From the NCBI RefSeq assembly GCF_031801495.1, contig NZ_JAOEGC010000002.1, forward strand, positions 1,488,001 through 1,552,000: DNA of 64,000 nt, given 5' to 3'. This stretch comes from Agrobacterium tumefaciens_K. GTDB lineage: Bacteria; Pseudomonadota; Alphaproteobacteria; Rhizobiales; Rhizobiaceae. Numbering within the stretch: position 1 is the first letter of the stretch; every line of letters begins with the position of its first letter. Shown here in pieces: positions 42,070-51,497 of the stretch. A program made the position numbers and the translations under genes. The notes beneath the pieces are model-generated. The model saw only the letters and a program-made list of their open reading frames with translations. It did not search any database and was not told the origin of the DNA.

Positions 42070-43287
42070 ATGAAGTCGCTGATGCCCGTTGACGACGCCA
42101 AGGCCCGGCTTCTGGAGGCAGCCTCTCCCGTTACCGGAAGCGAAACCTTGCCGCTGGTCGAATGCGACGGACGGGTACTGGCGACCGATTTGCCTGCCCT
42201 CCTGACCCAGCCGCCTTTTGACGCCTCTGCCATGGATGGTTATGCGCTGCGCACGGCCGATGCGCCGTCCATCGGTTCGGTTCTGACCGTCATCGGACAG
42301 GCTGCCGCGGGCCATGCCTTCGAAGGCATCGTCGGTCAGGGTGAGACAGTCCGCATATTCACAGGTGCCCCCGTTCCGGAAGGCGCCGACACGGTTCTTA
42401 TTCAGGAAGATGCGGAACTGCTGGACGGCGGCAAGATACGGACAGCCTTCGAGGTAACGATCGGCAGACATATCCGTCCACGCGGGCAGGATTTCGCAAA
42501 AGGCGAGGTCGTACTTGCAGCCGGGCGCAAACTCGGCTTTGCCGATCTGACGGTTGCGGCGGCGATGAACCACGCGGCGCTCGATGTCTACTGCAAGCCG
42601 CGCATCGCCATCCTTGCGACGGGAGATGAGCTGCTGCCGCCGGGAAGCGCCCCCGACCCTGCGCAGATCATCGCTTCGAACACGTTCGGCGTCGCAGCCC
42701 TTGCCCGCGAGGCAGGCGCAGACGTGATCGATCTCGGCATCATTCCCGACGACGACGCACTGATCCGTGCCGCCATCGGCAAGGCAATCGCCGCAAACGC
42801 CGATGTTCTGGTGACACTCGGCGGCGCATCGGTCGGCGACCACGATCTCGTGCAGGCAGCCTTGAAAGCCGAAGGCATGCAGCTCGATTTCTGGCGCATC
42901 GCCATGCGGCCCGGCAAACCGCTGATGGTCGGCGCGATCGGTGACATGCAGGTGCTCGGCCTCCCCGGAAACCCGGTCGCAAGCCTTGTCTGCAGCCTGC
43001 TTTTCCTCGAACCACTGATCCGCAGGCTTGCCCGCCTCGCGCCGCCGCGGCGCTCGGCAACCGCCCGGACAGCAACAGCGCTCAAGGCAAACGATCACCG
43101 GCAGGACTATCTTCGCGCCCGGCTGTTCACCGACGAGAAGGGCCAAACGGTTGCCGAGGCCTATACGAAGCAGGATTCATCGATGATGAAGATCCTGTCC
43201 CACTCCGATTGCCTGATCGTCCGCCCACCCGACGCCCCCGGAATGGCAGCGGGCGAAGAATGCCGGATCATCCGGCTTCGGACATAA
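42070..43287 (+). CDS. moeA: Molybdopterin molybdenumtransferase
   Basis: MoeA inserts molybdate into adenylated molybdopterin. The 405-aa protein has the MoeA signatures QPPFDASAMDGYALR, GAPVPEGADTV, RPRGQDFAKGE, the MogA-like LATGDEL and VTLGGASVGDHD, and GLPGNPVAS. It ends the ppiD-trpDC-moaC-moeA run. In many Rhizobiales, as I recall, lexA follows moeA; here it does not within the window. Confidence 0.96.
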   Translation: MKSLMPVDDAKARLLEAASPVTGSETLPLVECDGRVLATDLPALLTQPPFDASAMDGYALRTADAPSIGSVLTVIGQAAAGHAFEGIVGQGETVRIFTGAPVPEGADTVLIQEDAELLDGGKIRTAFEVTIGRHIRPRGQDFAKGEVVLAAGRKLGFADLTVAAAMNHAALDVYCKPRIAILATGDELLPPGSAPDPAQIIASNTFGVAALAREAGADVIDLGIIPDDDALIRAAIGKAIAANADVLVTLGGASVGDHDLVQAALKAEGMQLDFWRIAMRPGKPLMVGAIGDMQVLGLPGNPVASLVCSLLFLEPLIRRLARLAPPRRSATARTATALKANDHRQDYLRARLFTDEKGQTVAEAYTKQDSSMMKILSHSDCLIVRPPDAPGMAAGEECRIIRLRT

Positions 43288-43643
43288 AAGCGGCACCCCG
43301 CGCAGCTGTCGCAATGGCGCGACGATATTCGTGAAAAGCGCCAGCCGACACCCGTCTGCTGTGAAGATCGCGTATGGTCGGCATCCGCTTGCGGTGGTAA
43401 GTATGTATCCCTCACTGTCTCGATCGCCCGGGTGACTCAACGATATGGAAATGCCGGTAAAGCTATGCCAAGGAAAGCAGTCACGAAGCGTGATGAAATG
43501 AAAAATTCGTATTTATTGAAGTAAGCCATAAATTAGAGAAATAAATTCGGTGAAGAAAAATTCACTTACTGTGAATTAGGCTTCCCAAAACAAGTTTCGT
43601 AATAATAATCATAATCAATAAGTAGACTCACTGGAGTTCCTTG
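43288..43643. other. 356-bp region between moeA and the diguanylate cyclase gene
   Basis: The last 150 bp (about 43490-43630) are strikingly AT-rich for this genome and contain the palindrome at 43559 and runs such as AATAATAATCATAATCAATAAG. No gene is visible. It is likely the promoter and control region of the GGDEF gene. Confidence 0.5.
43559..43577. promoter_or_regulatory. Palindromic operator candidate upstream of the GGDEF gene
   Basis: AATTCAC-TTACT-GTGAATT, 7-bp perfect arms with a 5-bp centre, 66 bp upstream of the start codon inside an AT-rich stretch. The spacing fits a dimeric repressor or activator site; the regulator is unknown. Confidence 0.45.
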
Positions 43644-44714
43644 ATGAACACGGTATCCACGCCGAAGGCGACGGGGCCTGACATAGCCGCGCAGATCACC
43701 TATGCAATGCGCAGCATGGGTGTTTCGCCGATTCCGCGTAACTACAACCTCTTCTACGAAGCCTATATCGGCTCGAACCCTACCCTGACCAAGGAACTGG
43801 CGGCACTGGGCGGCCGCGCGACGCAGGAAGAACTGGACGAACTCGGTGCACGCTATTTCGAGACGAGCGCCGTCCTGCTGATCGACGAAGTGCATGAAAA
43901 GGTCCGGCAGGAACTGGAATCGCTTCTTGGCACGCTGCGCCGGGAGCAATCCTCGATCGAGAACTACAACAGGATTCTCGGTGAAACGCGCCAGCGGATC
44001 GACGACAAGAACATCTCCAGCGCCAATATCCTGAAAAGCGCCATCGCGCTGCTCGCCGAGGCCACCGGTTCCAAGCTGGTTGACGGCGAAAAGGCGTTCA
44101 ATGACGTCAATCGTCACGCCGAGGAAATGCAGCAGGTCCGTCTGGAACTGGACGAATACAAGCGCATCGCCAACACCGATTCCCTGACGCGGCTCTCCAA
44201 TCGCCGCGCCTTCGACGACCGGCTTGCCAATGTCTATGACAGCTCCATCGGTCTGCAATACACGACACTTGCCCTGCTCGACATCGACCATTTCAAGAAG
44301 ATCAACGACACCTTCGGCCACCCGGTCGGCGACAAGATTCTCGCCACCGTCGCCTCCGTCATCCGCGCCAACGTCCGCAAGGACGGTTTCGTGGCGAGAA
44401 GCGGCGGTGAGGAGTTCGCGGTCATTCTGGATGGAAGCACACCGGAAGAAGTCATGGTGATCTGCGAGCGTATCCGTCTTGCGCTGGAAAGCACGCCATT
44501 CCGCCATTCCAAATCGGGCGCGGATTACGGTCCGGTGACGATTTCCATCGGTTTCGCTTGTGCATCGCAGGCGGACAACCCAGCCGAACTGTATTCCCAC
44601 GCGGACACGGCGCTGTATCACGCCAAGGAAACGGGTCGCAATCGCACCATCTTCTATGAAGAAGGCATGCAAAAGAACTATGTCGGCAAGAACTGGCTGA
44701 TCTACAAGAAGTAA
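43644..44714 (+). CDS. GGDEF-domain diguanylate cyclase
   Basis: A 356-aa cytoplasmic protein that should make cyclic di-GMP from GTP. The C-terminal half is a GGDEF domain with the active-site motif SGGEEFAVIL and DIDHFKKINDTFGHPVGD. Where the inhibitory I-site RxxD should stand, the sequence reads RKDG, so product inhibition is probably lost. The N-terminal 170 residues are helical with no membrane segment and a coiled-coil stretch (HEKVRQELESLLGTLRREQ); this type of N-terminus occurs in other alphaproteobacterial GGDEF proteins. ATG 43644 sits 7 nt after GGAG. It is a single gene. Confidence 0.92.
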   Translation: MNTVSTPKATGPDIAAQITYAMRSMGVSPIPRNYNLFYEAYIGSNPTLTKELAALGGRATQEELDELGARYFETSAVLLIDEVHEKVRQELESLLGTLRREQSSIENYNRILGETRQRIDDKNISSANILKSAIALLAEATGSKLVDGEKAFNDVNRHAEEMQQVRLELDEYKRIANTDSLTRLSNRRAFDDRLANVYDSSIGLQYTTLALLDIDHFKKINDTFGHPVGDKILATVASVIRANVRKDGFVARSGGEEFAVILDGSTPEEVMVICERIRLALESTPFRHSKSGADYGPVTISIGFACASQADNPAELYSHADTALYHAKETGRNRTIFYEEGMQKNYVGKNWLIYKK

Positions 44715-44766
44715 GGTCGGTGTGTGTCGGGTGGTTCTATGCGAATTCCGGGACACCCTCTCTGCC

Positions 44767-44847
44767 ACCCTCGCCCTTGAGGCGAGGATCGATCATTTTG
44801 ACGGTTAATGGATTCTCGGCTCAACCCCGAGGATGACGTCGAATATG
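44767..44847. repeat. RIME-like intergenic element
   Basis: Arms ACCCTCGCCCTTGAGGCGAGG and CTCGGCTCAACCCCGAGGATGAC are separated by about 31 bp, between convergent genes. Confidence 0.7.
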
Positions 44848-44880
44848 CGTCAGGTTTTTACCTGCGGCTCCCATACTCTG

Positions 44881-45501
44881 TCACCACATCGTCTTTGCGG
44901 CGCGGGCAGCCCATTCCCGATCATAGGTTTCCTGATCGAAACTGGCCTTCGCGGCCTTGAGCAGGTTTCCCGGCGTCGGCAGCGAAGCGGGATCAACGAA
45001 ATGCTCGGGGTTCCAGAGTTCGGACCGCATCAACGCCCTCGCGCACTGGAAGTAGACCTCCCCGATGGTGATGACAATCACCGTTCGCGGGTTCCGGCCA
45101 TCCATCTCGAAACTTTGCAGCAGGTCCGGATCGGCCGATACGATCGCCGTGCCGTTGACACGCATCGTCGTGTTGGAACCGGGGATCAGGAACATCAGCG
45201 CCACGCGGGGATCACGCACGATGTTCATCAGGGAGTCGACGCGGTTGTTCCCGCGCCAGTCCGGCAACAGCAGCGTCGTTTCATCCTCGATGCGAACAAC
45301 GCCGTCACCTGACTGCGGCCTGTCACCGCGCGGCGAGCAATCCACACCCTCCGGGCCGACCGTCGCCAGCGCCACAAAGGGCGATGCCTCGATCATCTGC
45401 CGGTACTCGGCGGTAAGCGCGGTCGTCACCTTGGCAACCGATGCCTCGCTGACCCCGTCATAGATGGCTTTCAGTTCCTCGACGCTGCGAATGATCGTCA
45501 T
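44881..45501 (-). CDS. Pyridoxamine 5'-phosphate oxidase-fold flavin protein
   Basis: A 206-aa split-barrel FMN-binding protein. Features are FVALATVGPEGVDCSPRGD near the N-terminus, TTLLLPDWRGNNRVDSLMNI (FMN phosphate contacts) and PRVALMFLIPGSNTTMRVNG in the second barrel half, matching the MSMEG_1061-like PNPOx subfamily. It is not true PdxH, which has a different C-terminus. The likely role is a small-molecule oxidoreductase with unknown substrate. The ribosome site GGGAG lies 11 nt from the ATG. The antiporter gene lies 57 bp upstream on the same strand. Confidence 0.82.
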   Translation of the reverse strand: MTIIRSVEELKAIYDGVSEASVAKVTTALTAEYRQMIEASPFVALATVGPEGVDCSPRGDRPQSGDGVVRIEDETTLLLPDWRGNNRVDSLMNIVRDPRVALMFLIPGSNTTMRVNGTAIVSADPDLLQSFEMDGRNPRTVIVITIGEVYFQCARALMRSELWNPEHFVDPASLPTPGNLLKAAKASFDQETYDREWAARAAKTMW

Positions 45502-45558
45502 GTGCCTGTTTTCTCCCTGTAACCGGCCTCGCCTCCCGAACGGAGAACGATGCTGCGG

Positions 45559-47370
45559 TCATTCCTCTTCCTGTTCCACCTTTTCCCGTTCGGCGCGCTC
45601 GCGGGCCGTACGGGCGGCAACGAGATCGGCTGGCTGGGCATTGCCGCGGATCAGCGACCTTCCCGCATAGATACCGCCGACGATTTCCATCGCAAAGCGC
45701 TCCGCATCCCGGTCGCGGAACTCCTCGACGAGACGTAGCGCATCCTCTTCGTTCTCGCCCATGGCCGTCAGAACCTCGCCGCTGAAAATCAGGGCAGATT
45801 CCAGCGTTTCGCGGATCTGGTAATCCACACCCGCCTTCAGGAGATCGATGGCATGACCACGGTCGAAGGCGCGGGCAAGAACGGGAACAAGCGGGAACTC
45901 GTGCTTGACGATCTCGGCAATGCGGATTGCCGCCGCCCTGTCGTCTACGCAGATCAGTACGGCACGCGCCGTGCCTGCCCCGGCCGCATGCAGGATTTCC
46001 GCTCGCGAGCCATCGCCATAATAGACCTTGAAACCGAAATCCGATGCATCGCGAACAAAGTCCGCATCCTTGTCGATCAGCGACAGCGTATAACCACGCG
46101 CCAGAAGCGGCTGGCTGACGATCTGGCCAAACCGCCCGAACCCGATCATGAGGATGCTGCCCTCGACATTCTCAGGCACATCGAGATCGTCGGTGTTGGG
46201 AACCGCCGCCGGAACGACCCGGTCGTGCAGGATGACCATCAGCGGCGTCATGACCATGGAAATGATGATGGTTGCCGTCAGGATGGCATTGGACTCGCGG
46301 TCGAGAATGCCAGCGCTGACAGCCGCAGCGTAAAGCACGAAGGCGAATTCGCCGCCCTGCGCCATCAGCACTGCCCGCTCAACACTTTCACGCCGAGTGG
46401 TGCCGAGCGCCCGCGCCACGCCGTAGATCAGGAAGCCCTTGAGCAACATGTAGCATGTCACGCTGACCAACACGAGCTGCCAGTTCGAGACAATGACCGC
46501 AAGGTCGATCGCCATGCCCACGGCCAGGAAAAACAGGCCGAGCAGAATGCCTCGGAACGGTTCGATATCCGCTTCGAGCTGATGACGGAACGAGGATTCC
46601 GACAGCAGCACGCCAGCGAGAAAAGCCCCCATCGCCATGGAAAGACCGCTGACCTGCATCAATAGCGCCGATCCGAGAACCACCAGCAGGGCAGCGGCAG
46701 TCATCACCTCGCGCGCACCGGAGGCCGCCAGAAGCCGGAAGAACGGATTGAGCAGATAGCGCCCCGCAAGGATGAGCGCGGCGACAGCTGCGAGTGCGAT
46801 GCCAACCGAAATCCACCGCTCGGAGGGAGAGACATGCTCGCCGCCCGCGCCAAGAAAGGCAACGAGCGCCAGAAGCGGCACGATGGCGAGATCCTCGAAC
46901 AGCAGGATCGCGACGATGCGCTGTCCTTTCAGGTTCGACATGCTGTTGCGCTCCTGAAGCATCTGCATGACGATTGCCGTCGATGTCAGCACGAAACCCG
47001 TTCCGGCGACGAAGGAAGGGATGACGGCAAAGCCGAGCGAAACGCCGATCAGCGTCAGGCCCGCCATGCAGACCAGCACCTGCAGCGCCCCCAGCCCGAA
47101 AATGTCCTTGCGCATCGACCACAACCGTGATGGCTGCATTTCAAGGCCGATGATGAACAGGAACATCACCACCCCGAGTTCGGCGATATGCAGGATGGCC
47201 TGCGAATCCGAAAAGAAACCGAAACCATATGGACCTATGGCAAGACCGGCAGCCAGATATCCCAGAACGGAGCCCAGACCGATCCGCTTGAAAATCGGCG
47301 CAGCCACGACACCGGCCGCCAAAAGCACGACCACCTGGGCCAGATCATTTCCGTTCGCTTCGACCGCCAC
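45559..47370 (-). CDS. CPA2-family monovalent cation:proton antiporter with RCK domain (KefB/KefC-like)
   Basis: A 603-aa inner-membrane protein. About 12-13 membrane segments in residues 1-390 form the Na+/H+ exchanger core (VLGYLAAGLAIGPYGFGF, FLIGLEMQPSRLW, FEDLAIVPLLALVA). Then comes a TrkA-N/RCK domain with SILMIGFGRFGQIVSQPLLARG (NAD-binding) and DGSRAEILHAAGAGTARAVL. It resembles KefB/KefC potassium efflux systems, although glutathione gating and ion choice cannot be read from sequence. The start is GTG with GGAG 7 nt upstream. The tail is rich in Glu. Confidence 0.9.
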   Translation of the reverse strand: MAVEANGNDLAQVVVLLAAGVVAAPIFKRIGLGSVLGYLAAGLAIGPYGFGFFSDSQAILHIAELGVVMFLFIIGLEMQPSRLWSMRKDIFGLGALQVLVCMAGLTLIGVSLGFAVIPSFVAGTGFVLTSTAIVMQMLQERNSMSNLKGQRIVAILLFEDLAIVPLLALVAFLGAGGEHVSPSERWISVGIALAAVAALILAGRYLLNPFFRLLAASGAREVMTAAALLVVLGSALLMQVSGLSMAMGAFLAGVLLSESSFRHQLEADIEPFRGILLGLFFLAVGMAIDLAVIVSNWQLVLVSVTCYMLLKGFLIYGVARALGTTRRESVERAVLMAQGGEFAFVLYAAAVSAGILDRESNAILTATIIISMVMTPLMVILHDRVVPAAVPNTDDLDVPENVEGSILMIGFGRFGQIVSQPLLARGYTLSLIDKDADFVRDASDFGFKVYYGDGSRAEILHAAGAGTARAVLICVDDRAAAIRIAEIVKHEFPLVPVLARAFDRGHAIDLLKAGVDYQIRETLESALIFSGEVLTAMGENEEDALRLVEEFRDRDAERFAMEIVGGIYAGRSLIRGNAQPADLVAARTARERAEREKVEQEEE

Positions 47371-47445
47371 ACATCACTCCGTATAACAATTGCAGGACGA
47401 GCGCGCGCTGCTCGCCGGATCATCTGGTAAACCTGTCCCCCTCGC

Positions 47446-47524
47446 GCCGTCATCTTCGGGCTTGCCCCAAGGATCCATCTTGCTTGAGGTTGAGGATCCT
47501 CGGGCAAGCCAGAGGATGACGGCG
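47446..47524. repeat. RIME-like intergenic element
   Basis: Arms GTCATCTTCGGGCTTGCCCCAAGG and CCTCGGGCAAGCCAGAGGATGAC around a 26-bp centre, between DUF971 and the antiporter gene. Confidence 0.7.
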
Positions 47525-47580
47525 GAGAGACTTCAACGCCGCTGCCATCGCTTTCGCGCGAGCACCATCGTCATCTTTTT

Positions 47581-47949
47581 CTAGCGGGATAGCGGTTCCC
47601 GGCTCAAGCCTTTTTCCTTGAGTTCCCGTTCATAGGACTGAAACAGTGCGTCGCCCGTTTCACCCAGTTCACGCAGATATCTCCAGGTGTAGATGCCGCT
47701 GTCATGCCCGTCGTCAAAGACGATCCTGACGGCATAGTTTCCCGTTGCGCTGAGCGCCCGTATGGCAACGTTGCGTTTGCCCGGAACCGTAACCTTCTGC
47801 CCCGGCCCATGCCCCTGCACCTCCGCAGACGGGGAAAGGACACGCAGCATTTCCGCGCTCAGCCGGAAAGCTGCCCCGTCATCGAACGAAACAACCAGTT
47901 CCCGCCTGTCTTTCGACACGCGCAGCTCCGTGGGCCAGACATCACTCAT
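47581..47949 (-). CDS. DUF971 family protein
   Basis: A 122-aa protein of the DUF971 / gamma-butyrobetaine hydroxylase-like N-terminal domain family. The conserved features are PTELRVSKDRRELVVSFDDG at the start, YAVRIVFDDGHDSGIYTWRY and the LRELG close. Proteins of this fold occur beside iron-sulfur (Mrp/ApbC) and moa genes; here moaA diverges from it 138 bp away, which may be a functional hint. No catalytic residues are recognisable. Confidence 0.85.
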   Translation of the reverse strand: MSDVWPTELRVSKDRRELVVSFDDGAAFRLSAEMLRVLSPSAEVQGHGPGQKVTVPGKRNVAIRALSATGNYAVRIVFDDGHDSGIYTWRYLRELGETGDALFQSYERELKEKGLSREPLSR

Positions 47950-48087
47950 TTTTTTACTTCCGCAGACTTTGCTTTTGAGCGAGAATTACGAGCTTGCCCA
48001 ACGATAGGCAAGGCACTACATCCTAAGCGACGCCCACGAAAGTCTCTAAAGCGATTTTCAAAGGCATTGCGAAAACGGAGACGCAAT

Positions 48088-49137
48088 GTGAACGGCTTCC
48101 TCGGATCGCTGGAAAAGGCGCAATCCCTGACGGATAGCACTTCCCCGATGGTGGACCCCTTCGGCCGGGAGATCACCTACCTGCGCGTTTCGGTGACTGA
48201 TCGCTGCGACTTCCGCTGCACCTACTGCATGTCCGAGCACATGACCTTCCTGCCGAAGAAAGATCTTCTGACGCTAGAAGAACTCGACCGTCTCTGTTCC
48301 GTCTTTGTCGCGCGCGGCGTGCGCAAGCTGAGGCTGACCGGCGGTGAGCCGCTGGTGCGCAAGAACATCATGGCGCTGGTGCGCAACCTCGGACGCCATG
48401 TCCACACCGGCACGCTGGACGAACTGACGCTGACCACCAACGGCTCGCAGCTGTCGAAGTTTGCAGCCGAGCTGGCCGATTGCGGCGTCAGGCGCATAAA
48501 CGTTTCGCTCGACACGCTCGACGCTGACAAGTTCCGCCAGATCACCCGCTGGGGCGATCTGGCACGCGTGATGGAAGGGCTGGATGCAGCCCTTGCCGCC
48601 GGGATCAAGGTGAAGCTCAACGCGGTGGCACTGAAGGATTTCAACGAGGCTGAAATTCCTGAACTGATGCGCTTCGCCCATGGCCGCGGCATGGACCTGA
48701 CCGTGATCGAAACGATGCCGATGGGCGAGATCGAGGAAGACCGGACCGACCGCTACCTGCCGCTTTCAGAACTCCGGGCATCGCTGGAAGAGCAGTTCAC
48801 CCTGTCGGAGATCGATTATCGGACGGGCGGCCCTGCCCGATATGTGACCGTTGGCGAAACAGGCGGCAGGCTCGGTTTCATCACCCCCATGACGCACAAT
48901 TTCTGCGAGAGCTGCAACCGCGTGCGCCTCACCTGCACCGGCACGCTCTATATGTGCCTGGGCCAGGAAGACGCCGCAGACCTGCGCACCGCGCTGCGCG
49001 CCTCCGATGACGACGCCTATCTTTCAAGGGCCATCGACGAGGCCATTCTGCGCAAGCCCAAGGGCCACGATTTCATCATCGACCGCACCCACGGACGCCC
49101 GGCTGTCGCCCGCCACATGAGCGTCACCGGCGGTTAG
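48088..49137 (+). CDS. moaA: GTP 3',8-cyclase (molybdenum cofactor)
   Basis: MoaA is a radical SAM enzyme that cyclises GTP, the first step of molybdenum cofactor synthesis. The 349-aa protein has the N-terminal cluster motif CDFRCTYC (CxxxCxxC) and the C-terminal cysteines in FCESCNRVRLTCTG and CLGQE (second [4Fe-4S] cluster). It starts at GTG 48088, 7 nt after CGGAG, since upstream extension is not homologous. It is close to mobA/mobB and to moaC-moeA, and diverges from DUF971. Confidence 0.96.
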   Translation: MNGFLGSLEKAQSLTDSTSPMVDPFGREITYLRVSVTDRCDFRCTYCMSEHMTFLPKKDLLTLEELDRLCSVFVARGVRKLRLTGGEPLVRKNIMALVRNLGRHVHTGTLDELTLTTNGSQLSKFAAELADCGVRRINVSLDTLDADKFRQITRWGDLARVMEGLDAALAAGIKVKLNAVALKDFNEAEIPELMRFAHGRGMDLTVIETMPMGEIEEDRTDRYLPLSELRASLEEQFTLSEIDYRTGGPARYVTVGETGGRLGFITPMTHNFCESCNRVRLTCTGTLYMCLGQEDAADLRTALRASDDDAYLSRAIDEAILRKPKGHDFIIDRTHGRPAVARHMSVTGG

Positions 49138-49300
49138 AACTCTTTCTGTCTATCCCCCATATATAAACGGTTGAAATGACACCCGTACCGTGTCACGTCT
49201 CAAGCTTGGAGGAATGCGGAGTCGTGATCCGCGGCAACATGTTGCCGTCGCTGCAAGGCCGGATCGATAGACGATTGCGCATGGTCTAGGACAAGATGGA

Positions 49301-50284
49301 ATGGCATTGACGGACAACACCCGCGGCGCTCTGTTCATGGCGCTTGCGATGGCGAGTTTTACAGCCAACGACGCGCTGACGAAATCCGTCACCCCCTACA
49401 TCAACACAGGCCAGATCATGTTTGTGCGCGGCTTAATGACCGTCGTGCTCATCTACTTTGCCGCCCGCCATTTTGGCGCTCTGCGTCCGTTGAAAATGCT
49501 GATGCGACCGATCATCATCCTGCGGTGTGTCTGCGAGGTGACCGCCGCCGTTCTGTACCTGACCGCGCTCGGCCTCATCGAATTCTCCAACGCCTCGGCA
49601 ATTCTACAGTCGCTGCCGCTGATCGTGACGCTAGGCGCCGCACTTTTCCTGCGCGAACCCGTTGGCTGGCGACGCTGGGCGGCGATCATCGTCGGTTTCA
49701 TCGGCGTCCTCGTCATCATCCGGCCGGGTCCGGAAGGCTTCACCTCCGGCGCGCTGCTGGTCGTGGCATCGCTTGCCATCACAGCCGCACGCGATCTGCT
49801 CACCCGCAAGATGTATGCAGACGTTCCATCGCTTGCCGTGACCGTGATTACCGCTTTCGTCAACATGGCGGTCGGCGGGTTTCTGATCCAGCCCTTCGGT
49901 GGCTGGCAACCCATGAACTGGTCGATTCTCACCCACCTTGCCGGTTCGGCCGTTCTGGTTCTGATCGGTTATCAGGCCATCATCACCGCCATGCGAACCG
50001 GCGAAATCTCCTTCGTCGCCCCCTTCCGCTACACCAGCCTGCTCTGGGGCTTCCTGATCGGCATGTTCTTCTTCAACGAGCAGATCGATAGCTGGACCAT
50101 CGTCGGTGCGGTCATCGTCATCGGCTCGGGGCTTTACACCTTCTCGCGCGAAAGCAAGCGCAAGCGGCCGGAACTCGCCAAGCGATCCGCCGTTACGCCG
50201 ACCGAACCCTCGACGGAAACGCCGGCTTCCGTTACGGAAGCCGACATAACGCCATGCGTGGGCGTCGAAAAGCCGGGAGCTTAA
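49301..50284 (+). CDS. EamA/DMT-family transporter
   Basis: A 327-aa inner-membrane protein of the drug/metabolite transporter superfamily, with two EamA repeats and about ten membrane helices (first repeat around MFVRGLMTVVLIYFA, second around FVAPFRYTSLLWGFLIG). It ends in a hydrophilic tail of about 40 residues. The substrate is unknown. Its stop is followed within 2 bp by the start of the MFS gene, so the two form an operon that continues into mobA and mobB. Confidence 0.88.
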   Translation: MALTDNTRGALFMALAMASFTANDALTKSVTPYINTGQIMFVRGLMTVVLIYFAARHFGALRPLKMLMRPIIILRCVCEVTAAVLYLTALGLIEFSNASAILQSLPLIVTLGAALFLREPVGWRRWAAIIVGFIGVLVIIRPGPEGFTSGALLVVASLAITAARDLLTRKMYADVPSLAVTVITAFVNMAVGGFLIQPFGGWQPMNWSILTHLAGSAVLVLIGYQAIITAMRTGEISFVAPFRYTSLLWGFLIGMFFFNEQIDSWTIVGAVIVIGSGLYTFSRESKRKRPELAKRSAVTPTEPSTETPASVTEADITPCVGVEKPGA

Positions 50285-50285
50285 T

Positions 50286-51497
50286 GTGAATACCGGCCGC
50301 TTTCTGGACAGGACGTCACCGCCGCACATCCTCACACTCGTCATCATCGCGGGCGTGGCGGCGTTGTGCATGAACGTGTTCCTGCCATCGCTCGCGGCCA
50401 TGGCCGTCTATTTCGAAACGGACTACGCGGTCATGCAGTTCGCAGTGTCCGGTTATCTGGCCGCGACCGCTTGCCTGCAACTCGTCATAGGCCCGCTCTC
50501 CGACCGTTTCGGGCGGCGCCCCGTGATGCTGGTCAGCATCGCGATCATGATCCTTGCCACGCTCATCTGCGCGCTGGCGTCCACCACGGCAGTCTTCATG
50601 GCGGGCCGCGTCGCACAGGCGGCCATCGTCTCCGCTTTCGTTCTGGCACGCGCCATCGTACGCGACATGGTACCGATGGAACAGGCCGCGTCGATGATCG
50701 GCTACGTCACCATGGGCATGTCCGTCGTGCCGATGATCGGCCCGACCATCGGCGGCATTCTCAACGACGTCTCCGGCTGGCAGGCCAGTTTCGTGCTGCT
50801 CGCCGTGCTTGGTGCGGTCATTCTGGCACTGGCCTGGTTCGATCTCGGCGAAACCAACGACAACAGGTCCACACGCTTTTCGCAACAGTTCCATGCATGG
50901 CCCGAACTGCTCCGCTCGCCGCTCTTCTGGGGTTACGCGCTAACCTCGACCTTCTCCTCGGGCATGTTCTTCTCGTTCCTCGGAGGCTCACCCTTCGTGG
51001 GCAGCGTGATCTACGGGCTGACACCCGCCATGCTCGGCCTTCAGTTCTTCTTCATGGCGACGGGATACATGATCGGAAACTTCATTTCCGGCCGTTACGC
51101 CAGCCGCATCGGCATCACCGTCATGATGCTTTCCGGCAATGTCATCGGCATCATCGGCATTCTGGCCGCTATGAGCCTCACCGCCGTGGGCATTCACAGC
51201 GCCTATGTCTTCTTCGTGCCGTTATCGCTGATCGGCGTTGGAAACGGCGTGACGCTGCCAAGCGCCAATGCGGGCATGGTCAGCGTCCAGCCGCACCTTG
51301 CCGGTTCGGCGTCCGGCCTCGGAGGCGCGATGACCATCGGTGGCGGCGCAGCCCTTTCAGTCGTCGCCTCGGCGGTCCTGAGCGAAGAAGCTGGCACATG
51401 GCCGCTGCTTCTGGTGATGCTGGCAACCGGCATTGTTGCCCTCCTCACCTCCTGGTTTATCCGCGTAAGGGAAATGAAACACGATGTCCGCACATGA
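50286..51497 (+). CDS. MFS multidrug transporter, Bcr/CflA type
   Basis: A 403-aa major facilitator with twelve predicted helices. The Bcr/CflA signature appears as VSGYLAATACLQLVIGPLSD with the following RFGRRPVML loop, and ARAIVRDM in helix 4-5, then VPMIGPTIGGIL. Such proteins export drugs such as bicyclomycin, sulfonamides or dipeptides. The start is GTG 50286, with GGGAGC upstream. It overlaps mobA by 14 bp on the same strand. Confidence 0.92.
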   Translation: MNTGRFLDRTSPPHILTLVIIAGVAALCMNVFLPSLAAMAVYFETDYAVMQFAVSGYLAATACLQLVIGPLSDRFGRRPVMLVSIAIMILATLICALASTTAVFMAGRVAQAAIVSAFVLARAIVRDMVPMEQAASMIGYVTMGMSVVPMIGPTIGGILNDVSGWQASFVLLAVLGAVILALAWFDLGETNDNRSTRFSQQFHAWPELLRSPLFWGYALTSTFSSGMFFSFLGGSPFVGSVIYGLTPAMLGLQFFFMATGYMIGNFISGRYASRIGITVMMLSGNVIGIIGILAAMSLTAVGIHSAYVFFVPLSLIGVGNGVTLPSANAGMVSVQPHLAGSASGLGGAMTIGGGAALSVVASAVLSEEAGTWPLLLVMLATGIVALLTSWFIRVREMKHDVRT

